This document shows positions 1-10,233 of a stretch of 64,000 bases of DNA, one piece after another. Source of the stretch: Schizochytrium sp. CCTCC M209059 (lineage: Eukaryota; Sar; Bigyra; Thraustochytrida; Thraustochytriidae); the NCBI GenBank assembly GCA_000818945.1, contig KN805380.1, positions 265,112-329,111 of the forward strand. The letters run 5' to 3'. The position numbers were made by a program, and so were the translations under genes. The notes under the pieces are model-generated. The model was not told the DNA's origin. It worked only from the letters and a program-made list of their open reading frames with translations, and did not search any database. Within the stretch, counting starts at the first letter, position 1. The number at the start of each line of letters is the position of its first letter.

Positions 1-33
<33 letters not shown>

Positions 34-295
34 GCAGGACCGCGCCGCGCAGGCCGCGCGAGCCGCGATAGGATCCAGTTCTGCCTGCGCCGCGGCCTCG
101 AGCTCGCGGCTCGGTCGCGGTCGCCGGGGACCATCGCGAGCTCGAGGTCCGCGCAGAGAGAGAGAGGGAGAGAGAGGGAGATATAGCACGGCTGGAGGCT
201 CGCAAGCAGGCACGCGGGCAGGCAGGCGAGCAGCGGCGGCAGCGACTCGGGCCGCGGGAGGACGCGCTCGGCGGACGGGCGGAGGGCGGCGCAGG
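1..295. other. GC-rich leader/promoter upstream of the Rab-like gene
   Basis: The window opens in a (CCG)n run of about 32 bases, followed by GC-rich sequence and a purine-rich AGAGAG/GAGGGA stretch near 150-182. I see no TATA box and no convincing coding region. It is most likely 5' leader and promoter of the GTPase gene that follows, or the tail of a gene lying outside the window. Confidence 0.4.
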
Positions 296-1096
296 ATGCT
301 GCGCGTGGACGGTGGCACGCACGTGTACAAGATCGTGCTGATCGGGAACTCGGCCGTGGGCAAGACCAACCTGCTGGCGAGCTTCATGCGGGAGCAGAAG
401 CTCGAGAAGCGGAGGAGGTCTGCAGGGGCCAGCCGCGGCCAGGACGCAGAGCTGCGAGACGCGGAGGAGGAGACCGGCCCCGCATCGAGGCTTGAGAAAG
501 GCTTCTCCGACGCGCACCCGCCCACCATCGGCTGCGAGTTCTACTCGGAGCATATTACGCATCCCACCGACGGCGCCAAGATACAGCTGCAAATTTGGGA
601 TACTGCAGGCCAGGAGCGCTATCGCTCCATCACGCCAGGCCACTACCGCCGAGCGGTCGGTTGTCTTCTCGTCTACGATGTCACCAACCGCAGATCCTTT
701 GAGGCGCTCGAGAGCTGGCACAAGGAGCTCCTCGATTGGCCCTTGCATGAGTGCATCATGCTCGTGGGCAACAAGATGGACCTTTATGAGCCCGGAAACC
801 CGGACCATGTATCGCCCGAAGAGCACCAAAAGGCCCAACTGCGCTTCATGTTTCGGGCCTGCGTGCGCACGAGTGCCAAGACCGGAGAAAACGTCAACAA
901 CTGCTTTCTCAAACTCGTTTTTCTCATTCATGAGCGCGAAACCTCTTCGGCAGGGCACTCGGCGGGGGACGCCGGCGCCTATGACGCGCGCAGCAGCCTC
1001 AACTACCTAAAAAGCTCCATTGCTCTCGACGATACCGAGGGAGATCCGGATGCCAATGCTCAGCAAGAGTCACCGTGTGGAGCCGGTTGCAGCTAG
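296..1096 (+). CDS. Rab-family small GTPase with an insertion before switch I
   Basis: Small GTP-binding protein of 266 residues, expected to act in vesicle traffic. Visible G motifs: P-loop GNSAVGKT (residues 17-24), switch I PTIG with Thr77, WDTAGQE (101-107), NKMD (159-162) and TSAK (192-195). The G2-G3-G4-G5 spacing is Rab-like. About 35 extra charged residues (roughly 31-69, rich in R, E and A) separate the P-loop helix from switch I; Rabs normally have about 16 residues between GKT and this Thr, here there are over 50. The C terminus carries Cys261 and Cys265 and ends GCS, which is not a canonical CC or CXC prenylation end, so membrane attachment is uncertain. The ATG is the first in frame after a GC-rich leader. 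The insertion could hide an unspliced intron, but no strong GT-AG pair restores a standard Rab. Confidence 0.85.
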   Translation: MLRVDGGTHVYKIVLIGNSAVGKTNLLASFMREQKLEKRRRSAGASRGQDAELRDAEEETGPASRLEKGFSDAHPPTIGCEFYSEHITHPTDGAKIQLQIWDTAGQERYRSITPGHYRRAVGCLLVYDVTNRRSFEALESWHKELLDWPLHECIMLVGNKMDLYEPGNPDHVSPEEHQKAQLRFMFRACVRTSAKTGENVNNCFLKLVFLIHERETSSAGHSAGDAGAYDARSSLNYLKSSIALDDTEGDPDANAQQESPCGAGCS

Positions 1097-1425
1097 CCTC
1101 ATAGCAAGTCGATTAGCAGGAGCAGAAGGCACTTAAGGGCCTTTTTTGTAAACCTTGATTCCTCTCGCTCGCAGACCTGACCAATTTTAACATTTGCCTC
1201 TGCCTGACCGATTCACTGTTGATTGGTCTCGACGTGTTCTACCACATCGACTGCCGATCTTCCATTAACCTTGCCGTTGCCACCATGGCTATTGTAGACT
1301 GATATCTTTTCTCGTTTCCTATTCCGCCTCCCTTTACGTTTTCTATTTTCGAAGAATGTCCATGCACGACCGGCACGAAACCGCATCTTGACTGTCCACG
1401 AATAGGGCCAGCAGCATTGTGCAAT

Positions 1426-1454
1426 CCCCCCCCCCCCCCCCCCCCCCCCCCCCC
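1426..1454. repeat. Poly-C homopolymer (29 bases)
   Basis: This is an uninterrupted run of C. Other C runs occur near 11693 and 16248. Length may be imprecise because of sequencing error in homopolymers. Confidence 0.9.
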
Positions 1455-1781
1455 GCGTTTCTAAATGCTCTGTCCCGCTGCTTTGCTTGATGGCTTTCTC
1501 AAGCCAACCTTCGAGATTTGGGTAGAAGCTTTCCTGCCCCCTTCCACTATGCTTGGTCCTCCAAGAACAGCTCCAACCCCTTCGCGCTCTCGCGCAGGTC
1601 ACTGTTTCGTGGCCCATTTCCAACGTTCACATCAAGACTGGGTGCGAGTCAAGATAGTCTCCGCAGTCGGCAGAAACCGTCCGTTCGTCTGGGCCCAAAT
1701 TTCGATGGTATCTAGGCTGGTCGCAGGAATGCGAAGGCTCAAGCGTGAGTCCGCGTCCAAGTCACGAATAGGCTCTTGGCC

Positions 1782-1789
1782 TATAAAAG
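1782..1789 (+). promoter_or_regulatory. Candidate TATA box (TATAAAAG) for the LRR/IQ/EF-hand gene
   Basis: TATAAAAG lies about 270 bases upstream of the ATG at 2057, in the correct orientation and in non-coding sequence. It matches the consensus exactly, but an isolated 8-base match is weak evidence without mapped transcription starts. Confidence 0.35.
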
Positions 1790-2056
1790 TATAAGCAGGT
1801 TGTGGCAAGGCCTGGCGCCGCCGTGACACTCTTGGTGAACGGCTAGCTGTCTAAGAGGCCCTAGTCCGTTGCTATACGCCCCCTTAGACTCGGCTGGGAC
1901 GAATTCAATCGCTTCATGGGACAGAGCATCTGCCACTTACCTCCAAGGCACTACTACCTCATCCAGGAGGTTCCGGCGCAGGGATATCGCGACCGGCGCG
2001 CTCGGCCCAACGCGCCGGCGTCCATGAGCAAACCCGCTCGCTAGCGTTGTGAAGCC

Positions 2057-5000
2057 ATGGAAGCTCACGCGCGGGCGTCGTCGGCGCGCGGACGCCAGCG
2101 GGTCCGAGGCAACCCTGCTGGACGTGGCGCAAGGAGACCGTCGAGCTCACAGGGACCACAAGCCAACGCAAAAAGCCGGAAAGATGCCGGCGGTGGAGCT
2201 CGACGACAACAGCTGGGCGAGGAACGCCTTGGAGGCACCTCGGCAGCAGAAGCCGCCAGACAAGGAGGTATCGACGTCGCGCAGCTTGGGCGAGAACTCG
2301 CAGCGTACAAGGACGCCGAGCCCGATCTCATTCTCCGCGGCCAAGCCTCGCCCGTTCGCTTGGTTCGCAAAACTACGCCGCAAACACAATATCCGAGAAG
2401 TCTGCTAAGAAGAGACTTCAAGCTCCGTCGAGATGACCCTTTTCGCATTGTCCCCGACGCAAAGACCAGCATCGGGCAGCCCCGTCGTGTTATCGACCTT
2501 CACGCCTGGCGAGTCGATGCTACTTTGCTTGCGGAGATCGGTCACGCAAATCCGCGCGTCGTCAACTTCGAGGGAGTGGGGGAGCTTTGCCTGCAAGGAA
2601 TGGTGTCTTTTATTTCCAAGCTCAAAATGGCTCCTCAAGGGTGTGCCTTGCAACATGTCAGCCTGGTGGGGTGGAATGCGAGTGAAAAGGATGTAAACAC
2701 GGGAGTGGCGCTGCTTGCGGCCTGTGCTGGGCAAACGTTGCGCTCCCTCGAACTATGTGAGACTGCACTCAGCGACGCTGGTCTCGCAGCTGTCGGTCAA
2801 AGATGCACAACGCTTTCGCTTTTAGCCGTCAGCGACTGTCCAAACATTACAGACGAGGGCGTTGCCGCGGTTATTCACACTTCGACCGTGTCCGTCAAGG
2901 CAACTCTTCGGACTTTGTATGCAGCGAGATGCGAAAAACTTCGGGGACGATGGAACTTGTTGCCTGGACTCCACGGACGGGTCGAGCTCGGCATTTGCGC
3001 TCTCTGCGTCTGTCATTTGCAGGGTTGCAAGCTGCTCGAAGGACTTGGCGTTGTAGAGCTCACGCAGAGCGCTCAAGGTGCTCTTCAAGAGCTTGATGTT
3101 AGCCACTGTGACAGCGTCGAGGACTCAATCCTTGAGCAAGTTGCCATGCAGACCCCTCGACTGCGAGTACTGCGCGTCAAAAAATGTCGTCAGATCACAG
3201 ATAACGGAATTCTGTCTCTCTCGGTCGGTGGCGTAGACGCACTCGAGATTGTCGACGTTTCTGGCACCCAGGTCACCGACATTGGTATGTCAGCGCTGAA
3301 TGAGTCGTTTGCACATTCCCTCTGCGAGCTTTACGCAAGCATGCCGCGACCCGTGAACGTGGTGCGCGACGAAAAGCTACTCACGGCCGGCATGGGTGCG
3401 CTTTCTCGCTTGTCATATTCGAAAGATGAACAAAAAGCAATGCTTCAAGTCCGCAAGCTCGCTGAACTCAAACAAAGCCGTCGAGGGCAGTGGATTGCGC
3501 GAAATGAGACCGGCAGTCGCTTTCGCGTCCTACATGTGGCCAATCACAGCTTTTTGCGAGCCGAGAGACTCTTTGCGCTCTGCATGGCATCTGCAGACAC
3601 CCTCGTTGAGCTTTGCGTCCACGGTGTGACGACGCTGACACCCGCGCATCTGCGCGAAATTCTCTCCGTCTGCTCGCGCCTAACAAATTTGGACATTTCA
3701 TGTTGTGCGCAACTTGGCGAAGAAGCTGCGAGCGTGCTCTGCGAAATGGGACAGGCTCTCTGGGAACTGGCCCTGTCGCGCGCTCCAGATGAGCCAGAGC
3801 CGGCACCTTTATCCAATGAAGCTCTGGTACGCATTCTTGTCGAATGTAGGGACCTGCGGATTTTGCATGCGCGACACCAGACGGCGTTCACCTTTGCGTC
3901 CGACGAGGGGCAGCAACTTTTGCAACGCATAGAACAGCTGCGCGCACGTGTTACAAGTCTCCAGGAGCTCGACTTGAGCGGAGGCTTGGCACTCAAGCAA
4001 GCCAGTCTCGTACAGCTCACGCGCGTCTTTGGGAATCTCCAGAAACTCAACATCTCGTATTGCCCGCAGATCCCCATGAGTGCTGTGCGGGCAGCGTGTC
4101 GACCAGACTTGACCATTTGCGAGAAACCATTCTTTGGTCTCATCACTGATAAGCTGCGTCAGCGCAACCTCCAAGTCTCTCGCGCGTGGTGTCTACGAGA
4201 GAAGCACGAAGATATGGCAGTCCGGAAAATCCAGAACCGCTATCGAGCATACAAGAGTGCACCGGTGAGCATCGAGTACTTGATATTCTGTAACCCTCGT
4301 CTTTCAGAAAAGTGCGCAATCATGATTCAGCGGCGGTGGCGACATCATCGCATGGTGTCGCGCCTATTGGCCGCAGCGCATCGTATCTGGGCCATTCGCG
4401 TGCTGCAGCGTATGTTTCGAGTTCGGCTATGGCGTAAACGGACAAAGCAGATGCTTCTGGACGACGCTGCAAAGAAACGGCGCGAAGTTCTTGCCGCAAA
4501 AATGAAGCGCGAACACCTGGCTAGCTGTCATGTGCAAAAATGGTATCGCAGATTCCTCTGGGCTCGCTCCGAAGACGGACTCTGGCACACAGAGCTGCAG
4601 CGCCAGGCCAAAAGAGAGCTCTCCTGGCGACGCAAGACAAAGCAGTGGCGATCGGATTTCGCATTGGTCTTCCAGGAAGCTGCCGCTGCAGCTCGTGCGC
4701 AGCGACGTTTTCGAGCGGGCAGCTTAAGCACGGCGTCTTTCAGTGCTTTATCCCCCTCGACGGAAGCTGCGGACGAAGCCTCGTCCCTGCTGGGCCTTAG
4801 GAAAAATTCCACGTTGGGAGGAAGAGACTCTACACGAGCAAAGTCTTTACCGCTCATCTGTGGCGCATGCAATCGCGTACGTGCCGTTATTTGGTGTGCT
4901 CTCTGCAGGTATGGACGCTGTGACGCCTGCACGTGGGGCCGACCTTCGCACAAAGCACACGTATCCGCCTGTCTCGACCCTCACAATCCAGAGGGAATCT

Positions 5001-8000
5001 TTCGATACGTGGTCTCGGCTCCGAACGAAGGTGTAGCAAATCTTAGTCTTGATGGTGTTCAGATCCCGCTACGAGAGATTTTCATCGCTCTGGGCGAAGC
5101 GCGAGATTTTCTTCAGCGCCGAGAAGAGGTGATGCGTGAGCTTCGTGTTCGATTTGCGGTGTTGCGTGCAAAAGAAGCAGAGATCTGCAGGCGCGAGCGC
5201 CATTCCGAGCGAACCAAGCTCGAGCGCGCTGCAGTCCTCGTCCAGCGAACTTATCGACGAAGAGTCACGAGTCGTGACCTTGCGACGGCAGCGACTCTTG
5301 CGCTGAAGCGTAAGGAAGAGCTCGAAGAGCGAGAAAAAGCCGCAAACATTTGCAAGCTTCAGGCTTGGGCCCGTGGCCACGCTCCTCGTCGGGCATATCA
5401 AGAATGCAAGCGTGGACCGTTGCGCAAATTTGTCGACCCGCGGCGGCAGCAAGAGGCCGCCGCGAGCATCTACCGTCCACTTTTTCACAAGCTCGCACGC
5501 TACAAAGCGCTTGGGAGGCGAGCAAACTTGCGTCACCAATTCGATCAGTTTCTGCGGGAGAACAAAGCGTTCAGCGATGAGGTTCTACAACCAGCGCTTA
5601 GCCGCGCGCGAGCTCGCATGGCAGACGCTCAGTCCGTGCTGCAAAGCGCAAATATGGCCGCAAAAGAAGCGGCTCGCCAAGAGCGGTCCAAAATGGTGGC
5701 AGCCATTGCCATGGCATCGCGCGATCATGCCAGGCAGTCCTTTGCAACTCTCGACAGTCTCATTCGCCTCATCGAGACGAACATGGGTGACGCGGAAGAG
5801 CGTCGCATCGCGCAAGCTGTTGCTGTGCACAATTTTTGCGAAGAAAAAACGCAGACTTTGCTGCGACAAACAGCGAGGCTCGAGTCAATCAAGGACCGTC
5901 TCCTCGCCCGTCGAAGCTTGGTCGTCCAGCACTTACAAGACCAAAATCCGGTTCACAAACTTTTTGATTGCTACGAGGACCCAAAACTCCACGCACTCTC
6001 TCGTACCAAGAAAGAGATTGCGGCCCGACACGAGGTCGACTGGATCGATGTCCAGCTCGGACAACGCACGATTGGCGATGTTCTAGCCGAACGTCGAATC
6101 GAGGAAGGCACGGCGTCTGCGGGAGGCGTAAATCGAGAAGCGCTGGCCGCGCGCGCAGATCACAACGTTCCTGCGGAAATTGCTCGATACTGGGAAGAAA
6201 TCAATCTCGTGGCGGACTTTGAGGTGTCCTTTCTGCGCTCTTTGGTGAAGTTTGAGGAGAAACGATGCGCTCGTCTACGTCGCATTTTACCTCTCAACGC
6301 GTACCTCATGTGCTACGTCGATGAGGCACGCAACATGGCCATTGCGAGAGCGAGGAGCGATCACACCGAGAACTTTACCCAATCTCTTCGCTTGGTCAAA
6401 CAGGAGACCCCAATTCGATACAAAATTATGCACCTTCAAGATGAGATGAAGGCACCAGCCGTGGACCTTGCGACCGATTTACGAGCGTGGGAGGTGCAAA
6501 TGCAGGCCGTGGCGCTGCCGCGCGCCACCTCCGGCTTCCTCGTCACTCTTCCAGGCACTTGCCATGTGACCCACAAGGTGTCCGTGAAGAGTCTTGAACG
6601 CGAGATGAAGTCCGCGGCATGGACCTCACTCCTGCCTGGTCGATTCTTTGCCGATCTCGCGGCCTTGGAAGCAGATCGTGCGTTGCAGAACCGGATTCAG
6701 GCATCTTTAAACGCGCGGCAGCAGGTGAACGACGTCGACGCACAGGGCGACGGAGAGTCGAAAGGAGGCGATGATGACAATGATGATGATGAGGACGACG
6801 ATGCCAGCTTCGCTGGCATGGTCCCTTCCGGCCCGGTTGCTGGACTCTTGCGTGATGCTCGCCTCCGTGCACGAGCTGATGGAACCTTGGTGCAAAAATT
6901 TCGCAACTGGTGGAATCAGGACAAGCACGAGCTGGAGGCGATCGAGCAGAGCGTTCTACGACGCCAGAGAGCAGGGGCAAGCGTGTTTCAGGCAATTGCA
7001 GCAGACTTGACCATTACTGTCGGAGTCAAAGACGCGGAGGAGATGGTCAAGGAACAGACTTTACGGCGCGAACAAGGTCTACCGGAATTGCACCAATATT
7101 CCAAGAATCTTGGTAGAGACGTGCCAATTTACCTTTGGTATCGCACCACCATGATGACAAACGAAATGCTTACGGGGCTAAAGCTTTCTCACGCTTCACC
7201 TCGGTCAGAATTGTATGTGCGCGACACATTTGGCTGGACGCGCGTTACCCATCCTATGATGGATGGGTCCCCCCGCACACCCGCGCTTCAACTGTTGTAT
7301 CGTCGCGGTCGGGACGAGTTGGGCGAAGAGAAAGACCAAGAAGACGAAGTCTTGGAAGATAGCTACATCAAGGCGATTCGTGTGAGCGTCTCGGCCGAAG
7401 ATGAAGCGCAATTTGAGGAGGAAGGCTTTGAGCGTGTTGGCGCACAGCTCAGCGCATACTTTTTAGTTGCAGATGCAAACATGTGGGTACTTTGGGCATC
7501 TCCGGGAGATCAGAGCAAAGCCTTGTTGGAGTCTGAGCAACGCGAAATTCTCGAGAAGGAAGAATTGGACAAGAAACACGAGGCCCTCAAAGAGCTCATC
7601 AAGAAACATCCAGACAAAAAAGCCAAGTACCAGAAGCTTTTACACGAAGTAGACGGCAAGCTTAGAAGACTCAAGAAGCTGGAGGACCACGAGCACAAAA
7701 TGATGGTACAGAACGCGACCGAATTCCTTGCTCTGACCAAGACGGAGCTCGGCAAACTCGTACGCACATTCGCGCTCATGGACGCTGATGGGTCAGGAAG
7801 CATTTCCCAGGAGGAGTTGCTTAACTTCATCGGCATTGAACCATCAGACTTGACGCGGCGGGTATTCAATTTCCTGGACGACAATCATGATGGTTCCATC
7901 GACTTCCCCGAGTACATGAACATTCTCTCAACCTTTTGCATGTTTGGCAATGCGGATGTCACGCGGATGTGTTTTTCTTTTCTCGGTCCAAGCGAGGAAA

Positions 8001-8440
8001 AAAGAGCGCCAGTCATCGCAGCAGAGCGGTTTCTGTCTCAAGCGCATGGCGTGGACATCGAGGAAGTGCCCCTTCTCAAAGCTGCTTCTAGCTATATGCG
8101 ACAGTGCGCACTTGGTGACGGTGCAATCCATCTCGATGACTTTTTTGGGATGAGCTCGCGATACCCCATGGCTATATACCCTGTGATGCAGATTCGGGAT
8201 GCTATGCGCGAGAAATTTCTCGGCAAGCGCTGGTGGACTCTCAAGCTGCAGCGATATGCCAAGGCTCGAAAAAGGCTCGAGATCCGGCAAAGGCAGGCAC
8301 TTTTGAAAGCAATCAATGAGCGCAAAAAAGAGCTCTTGCCTCCGCTCGTGCGCTCGTCCTCTTCCGTCTCCTCAGAGCGCTCGTCTTCTTCGTCATCCAT
8401 ATTGTCCGAGTTGCTGCCGTCGATTGAGGAGCGCACGTAG
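2057..8440 (+). CDS. Giant LRR / IQ / B-box-like / EF-hand protein
   Basis: A 2127-residue single-exon protein of unknown function, probably a Ca2+/calmodulin-linked scaffold. Order of parts: basic disordered N terminus (1-130); cysteine-containing LRRs of the AMN1/F-box-LRR type (about 160-690, with repeats such as L..LDISCC and ITDNGI); IQ-like helices (about 715-840, e.g. IQRRW, LQRMFR); a Cys/His cluster resembling a B-box zinc finger from C935 to about H968; further IQ-like helices (about 1055-1110); long charged helical region with an acidic Asp run near 1575; then a coiled coil and two canonical EF-hand loops, D1909-E1920 (DADGSGSISQEE) and D1941-E1952 (DDNHDGSIDFPE). The tail is Ser-rich. 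The ATG sits in a good context (gaagccATGg). No F-box is evident. The LRR-then-IQ layout is shared with the gene at 37589, suggesting a family. Reaction or partner cannot be deduced. Confidence 0.85.
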   Translation: MEAHARASSARGRQRVRGNPAGRGARRPSSSQGPQANAKSRKDAGGGARRQQLGEERLGGTSAAEAARQGGIDVAQLGRELAAYKDAEPDLILRGQASPVRLVRKTTPQTQYPRSLLRRDFKLRRDDPFRIVPDAKTSIGQPRRVIDLHAWRVDATLLAEIGHANPRVVNFEGVGELCLQGMVSFISKLKMAPQGCALQHVSLVGWNASEKDVNTGVALLAACAGQTLRSLELCETALSDAGLAAVGQRCTTLSLLAVSDCPNITDEGVAAVIHTSTVSVKATLRTLYAARCEKLRGRWNLLPGLHGRVELGICALCVCHLQGCKLLEGLGVVELTQSAQGALQELDVSHCDSVEDSILEQVAMQTPRLRVLRVKKCRQITDNGILSLSVGGVDALEIVDVSGTQVTDIGMSALNESFAHSLCELYASMPRPVNVVRDEKLLTAGMGALSRLSYSKDEQKAMLQVRKLAELKQSRRGQWIARNETGSRFRVLHVANHSFLRAERLFALCMASADTLVELCVHGVTTLTPAHLREILSVCSRLTNLDISCCAQLGEEAASVLCEMGQALWELALSRAPDEPEPAPLSNEALVRILVECRDLRILHARHQTAFTFASDEGQQLLQRIEQLRARVTSLQELDLSGGLALKQASLVQLTRVFGNLQKLNISYCPQIPMSAVRAACRPDLTICEKPFFGLITDKLRQRNLQVSRAWCLREKHEDMAVRKIQNRYRAYKSAPVSIEYLIFCNPRLSEKCAIMIQRRWRHHRMVSRLLAAAHRIWAIRVLQRMFRVRLWRKRTKQMLLDDAAKKRREVLAAKMKREHLASCHVQKWYRRFLWARSEDGLWHTELQRQAKRELSWRRKTKQWRSDFALVFQEAAAAARAQRRFRAGSLSTASFSALSPSTEAADEASSLLGLRKNSTLGGRDSTRAKSLPLICGACNRVRAVIWCALCRYGRCDACTWGRPSHKAHVSACLDPHNPEGIFRYVVSAPNEGVANLSLDGVQIPLREIFIALGEARDFLQRREEVMRELRVRFAVLRAKEAEICRRERHSERTKLERAAVLVQRTYRRRVTSRDLATAATLALKRKEELEEREKAANICKLQAWARGHAPRRAYQECKRGPLRKFVDPRRQQEAAASIYRPLFHKLARYKALGRRANLRHQFDQFLRENKAFSDEVLQPALSRARARMADAQSVLQSANMAAKEAARQERSKMVAAIAMASRDHARQSFATLDSLIRLIETNMGDAEERRIAQAVAVHNFCEEKTQTLLRQTARLESIKDRLLARRSLVVQHLQDQNPVHKLFDCYEDPKLHALSRTKKEIAARHEVDWIDVQLGQRTIGDVLAERRIEEGTASAGGVNREALAARADHNVPAEIARYWEEINLVADFEVSFLRSLVKFEEKRCARLRRILPLNAYLMCYVDEARNMAIARARSDHTENFTQSLRLVKQETPIRYKIMHLQDEMKAPAVDLATDLRAWEVQMQAVALPRATSGFLVTLPGTCHVTHKVSVKSLEREMKSAAWTSLLPGRFFADLAALEADRALQNRIQASLNARQQVNDVDAQGDGESKGGDDDNDDDEDDDASFAGMVPSGPVAGLLRDARLRARADGTLVQKFRNWWNQDKHELEAIEQSVLRRQRAGASVFQAIAADLTITVGVKDAEEMVKEQTLRREQGLPELHQYSKNLGRDVPIYLWYRTTMMTNEMLTGLKLSHASPRSELYVRDTFGWTRVTHPMMDGSPRTPALQLLYRRGRDELGEEKDQEDEVLEDSYIKAIRVSVSAEDEAQFEEEGFERVGAQLSAYFLVADANMWVLWASPGDQSKALLESEQREILEKEELDKKHEALKELIKKHPDKKAKYQKLLHEVDGKLRRLKKLEDHEHKMMVQNATEFLALTKTELGKLVRTFALMDADGSGSISQEELLNFIGIEPSDLTRRVFNFLDDNHDGSIDFPEYMNILSTFCMFGNADVTRMCFSFLGPSEEKRAPVIAAERFLSQAHGVDIEEVPLLKAASSYMRQCALGDGAIHLDDFFGMSSRYPMAIYPVMQIRDAMREKFLGKRWWTLKLQRYAKARKRLEIRQRQALLKAINERKKELLPPLVRSSSSVSSERSSSSSSILSELLPSIEERT

Positions 8441-8521
8441 GCAGGCTGCAGCTGCATCAATTGTTTAGACTTGGAAGAACCACAATCTTCATTCGTTCAT
8501 TCGTTCACAACATATCTACCG

Positions 8522-9970
8522 ATGATGGCAATGACGATGACAACGACGACAATGGTATCGGTGGCCTTTGCGGCGGCGGCCGCCGGCGCGCTCCTCCTCT
8601 TGCCAGGTGTGCGTCGCGTAGCGTCCGCAGCGGGCCGCTTCCTGTTGTCACTTGTCACGCTCTTTTCCGAGAAGCATGGCTTGGCGCCGCAGCTGAGGTT
8701 CCCGCGCGGCGTGGACGACCTCTGGCAAGACCCAGAGAAACTCTTTGTACTGATTGAGCGAGAAGGCGGCGTCCCCCGTGGATCTACTCTAGAGACCGTC
8801 GAAAAGCTCGGCGACGTCCAGTCAGAGCCGGACAAGGCCGCGACGACTGCGGCACTTCGTTTCGTGTACAAAAAAGGTGAGGAAAAGCAAACGTCGCACC
8901 ACCATCTTGACGTCTTTGTCAAATTCCAGTCAGGTCGTGGCATGCCCGTGTGGCTGCAGGCCATTCGAGCTGCTGTGGAGCCCGGCGTAGCGCGTGAGGT
9001 CGACTTTTATCGCAACATGCGCAATGACTGCGCGCTGCGCACCGCTCGGGTCCTCTTTGCAGACAAGCACACCTGGGTGAACCGGGTTTGCATCGTTCTT
9101 GAATACCTTTCGGTCCAGGTTGACGACCATTCGAACACCATGCCTCATGCGTCTGGCTCATATGGAGAAACAGATCAAGAAGACGGTGCAAAATTACGCG
9201 TGATCCCGGATTTCAGTTTTCGTTGCGTTGATGAGATGCGTCTCATGGTGAGAAAGGTTGCTGCGATGCACGCAATGTTTTGGGGTCGCGCGGGCGAACA
9301 TTCTGCCTCGTCATGGCTTCCGCGACGCAAAGGCATCGAATTTGCGGGTTGGGCACTCTCGCTTGCTCCGGCAAAGGCGAAGTCTGCGGAGTTCACGCGG
9401 GTTTTCCATGGCATCAATGTATACTTTGCAGGGCATGCATTGACCGTCGTGCATGGTGACTGTCGTCCGGGAAATATGATTTTTGAGGGCTCGCCCGTGG
9501 CAAGGGACGTAATTTTCAGTGACTTTGAAGCCGTCAATATCGCGCCCGCTGTCTGGGACGTTACTTACGCCACCATCCTTGGCTTGACGCCGGAGATGCG
9601 TCGCGCAAATCAGGACCACTTGCTTCACGACTATGTGGAAGCGCTATCGGACGAACTCGCAAAGCGAGGCGAGTCCATCTCAGTTCCGACTTTTCAAGAG
9701 TTGCAAAACCAAATTCTTCTCTTGACGGTGATTCTCTTTTACGTGTCGTTCACAGTGACGACAGCTGGATTTTGGCAAAAGCAAGGAAACACAAGATCAG
9801 ATCTGAACTCTTGGGGTACCCGTGTACTTGCTAGTCTACTTGACGTCGACACTGACCGCGCCGGTCGACTCCTAGGAGTTGGGACCGCTGATATTGAAGC
9901 TATCAAGAAGCTTGGTAAGGACTGGGCGGTCCAACATCAGCAGCAGGAAACGCAGCAAGAAAGGAAGTGA
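8522..9970 (+). CDS. Membrane-anchored aminoglycoside-phosphotransferase-fold (EcKinase/APH-like) protein
   Basis: A 482-residue protein with a hydrophobic N-terminal segment (about residues 12-45, Ala/Leu/Val-rich) followed by a soluble kinase-like domain. The catalytic-loop motif HGDCRPGN (H311, D313, N318) fits HxDxxxxN of the APH/choline-kinase superfamily, and SDFE with D334 corresponds to the metal-binding Asp. These residues are intact, so it is probably an active small-molecule kinase; the substrate is unknown. Ecdysteroid-kinase-like, CHK and DUF1679 proteins share this layout. The frame is open slightly further upstream, but only via a TTG codon, so the ATG at 8522 is chosen. It follows the LRR gene by 81 bases on the same strand and converges with the PfkB kinase downstream. 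Confidence 0.7.
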   Translation: MMAMTMTTTTMVSVAFAAAAAGALLLLPGVRRVASAAGRFLLSLVTLFSEKHGLAPQLRFPRGVDDLWQDPEKLFVLIEREGGVPRGSTLETVEKLGDVQSEPDKAATTAALRFVYKKGEEKQTSHHHLDVFVKFQSGRGMPVWLQAIRAAVEPGVAREVDFYRNMRNDCALRTARVLFADKHTWVNRVCIVLEYLSVQVDDHSNTMPHASGSYGETDQEDGAKLRVIPDFSFRCVDEMRLMVRKVAAMHAMFWGRAGEHSASSWLPRRKGIEFAGWALSLAPAKAKSAEFTRVFHGINVYFAGHALTVVHGDCRPGNMIFEGSPVARDVIFSDFEAVNIAPAVWDVTYATILGLTPEMRRANQDHLLHDYVEALSDELAKRGESISVPTFQELQNQILLLTVILFYVSFTVTTAGFWQKQGNTRSDLNSWGTRVLASLLDVDTDRAGRLLGVGTADIEAIKKLGKDWAVQHQQQETQQERK

Positions 9971-10233
9971 GTAGCTAAGACGAAAGCCTCTTGGCATAAG
10001 CTCGGGAGAAGCTGGCCGCTGGTAGCCATAATTTGTTGTCATTCTCATTTTTTGTTTTATTAGGAAATCAGCTCGAGCAGCACAAACAAGTTTTATTTTT
10101 CAAGTGGGATTCGCGATCCTTAGCCCCTATGTCACTTACTTCATGCGCGCAAGACTCTAGCTTTTTTGGGTGAACAAAACATCAGCATCAGGTATAGTTA
10201 CAAATAGAGAGAGAAGAAAATGCAAGAGAGATA
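9971..10233. other. Convergent 3' intergenic region
   Basis: An AT-richer 263-base spacer between two converging genes. It contains TTTTATT motifs near 10050 and 10089 that could be reverse-strand poly(A) signals for the PfkB-type kinase gene. No coding region is seen. Confidence 0.4.

Larger units (their letters stand above)
1097..2056. other. Intergenic region with poly-C tract; no gene seen
   Basis: This interval holds the 3' end of the Rab-like transcript and the promoter of the long LRR gene. It contains a 29-base C homopolymer (1426-1454) and a TATA-like element near 1782. Short open frames on both strands have no recognisable domain and no neighbouring splice signals that extend them. 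Confidence 0.5.
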
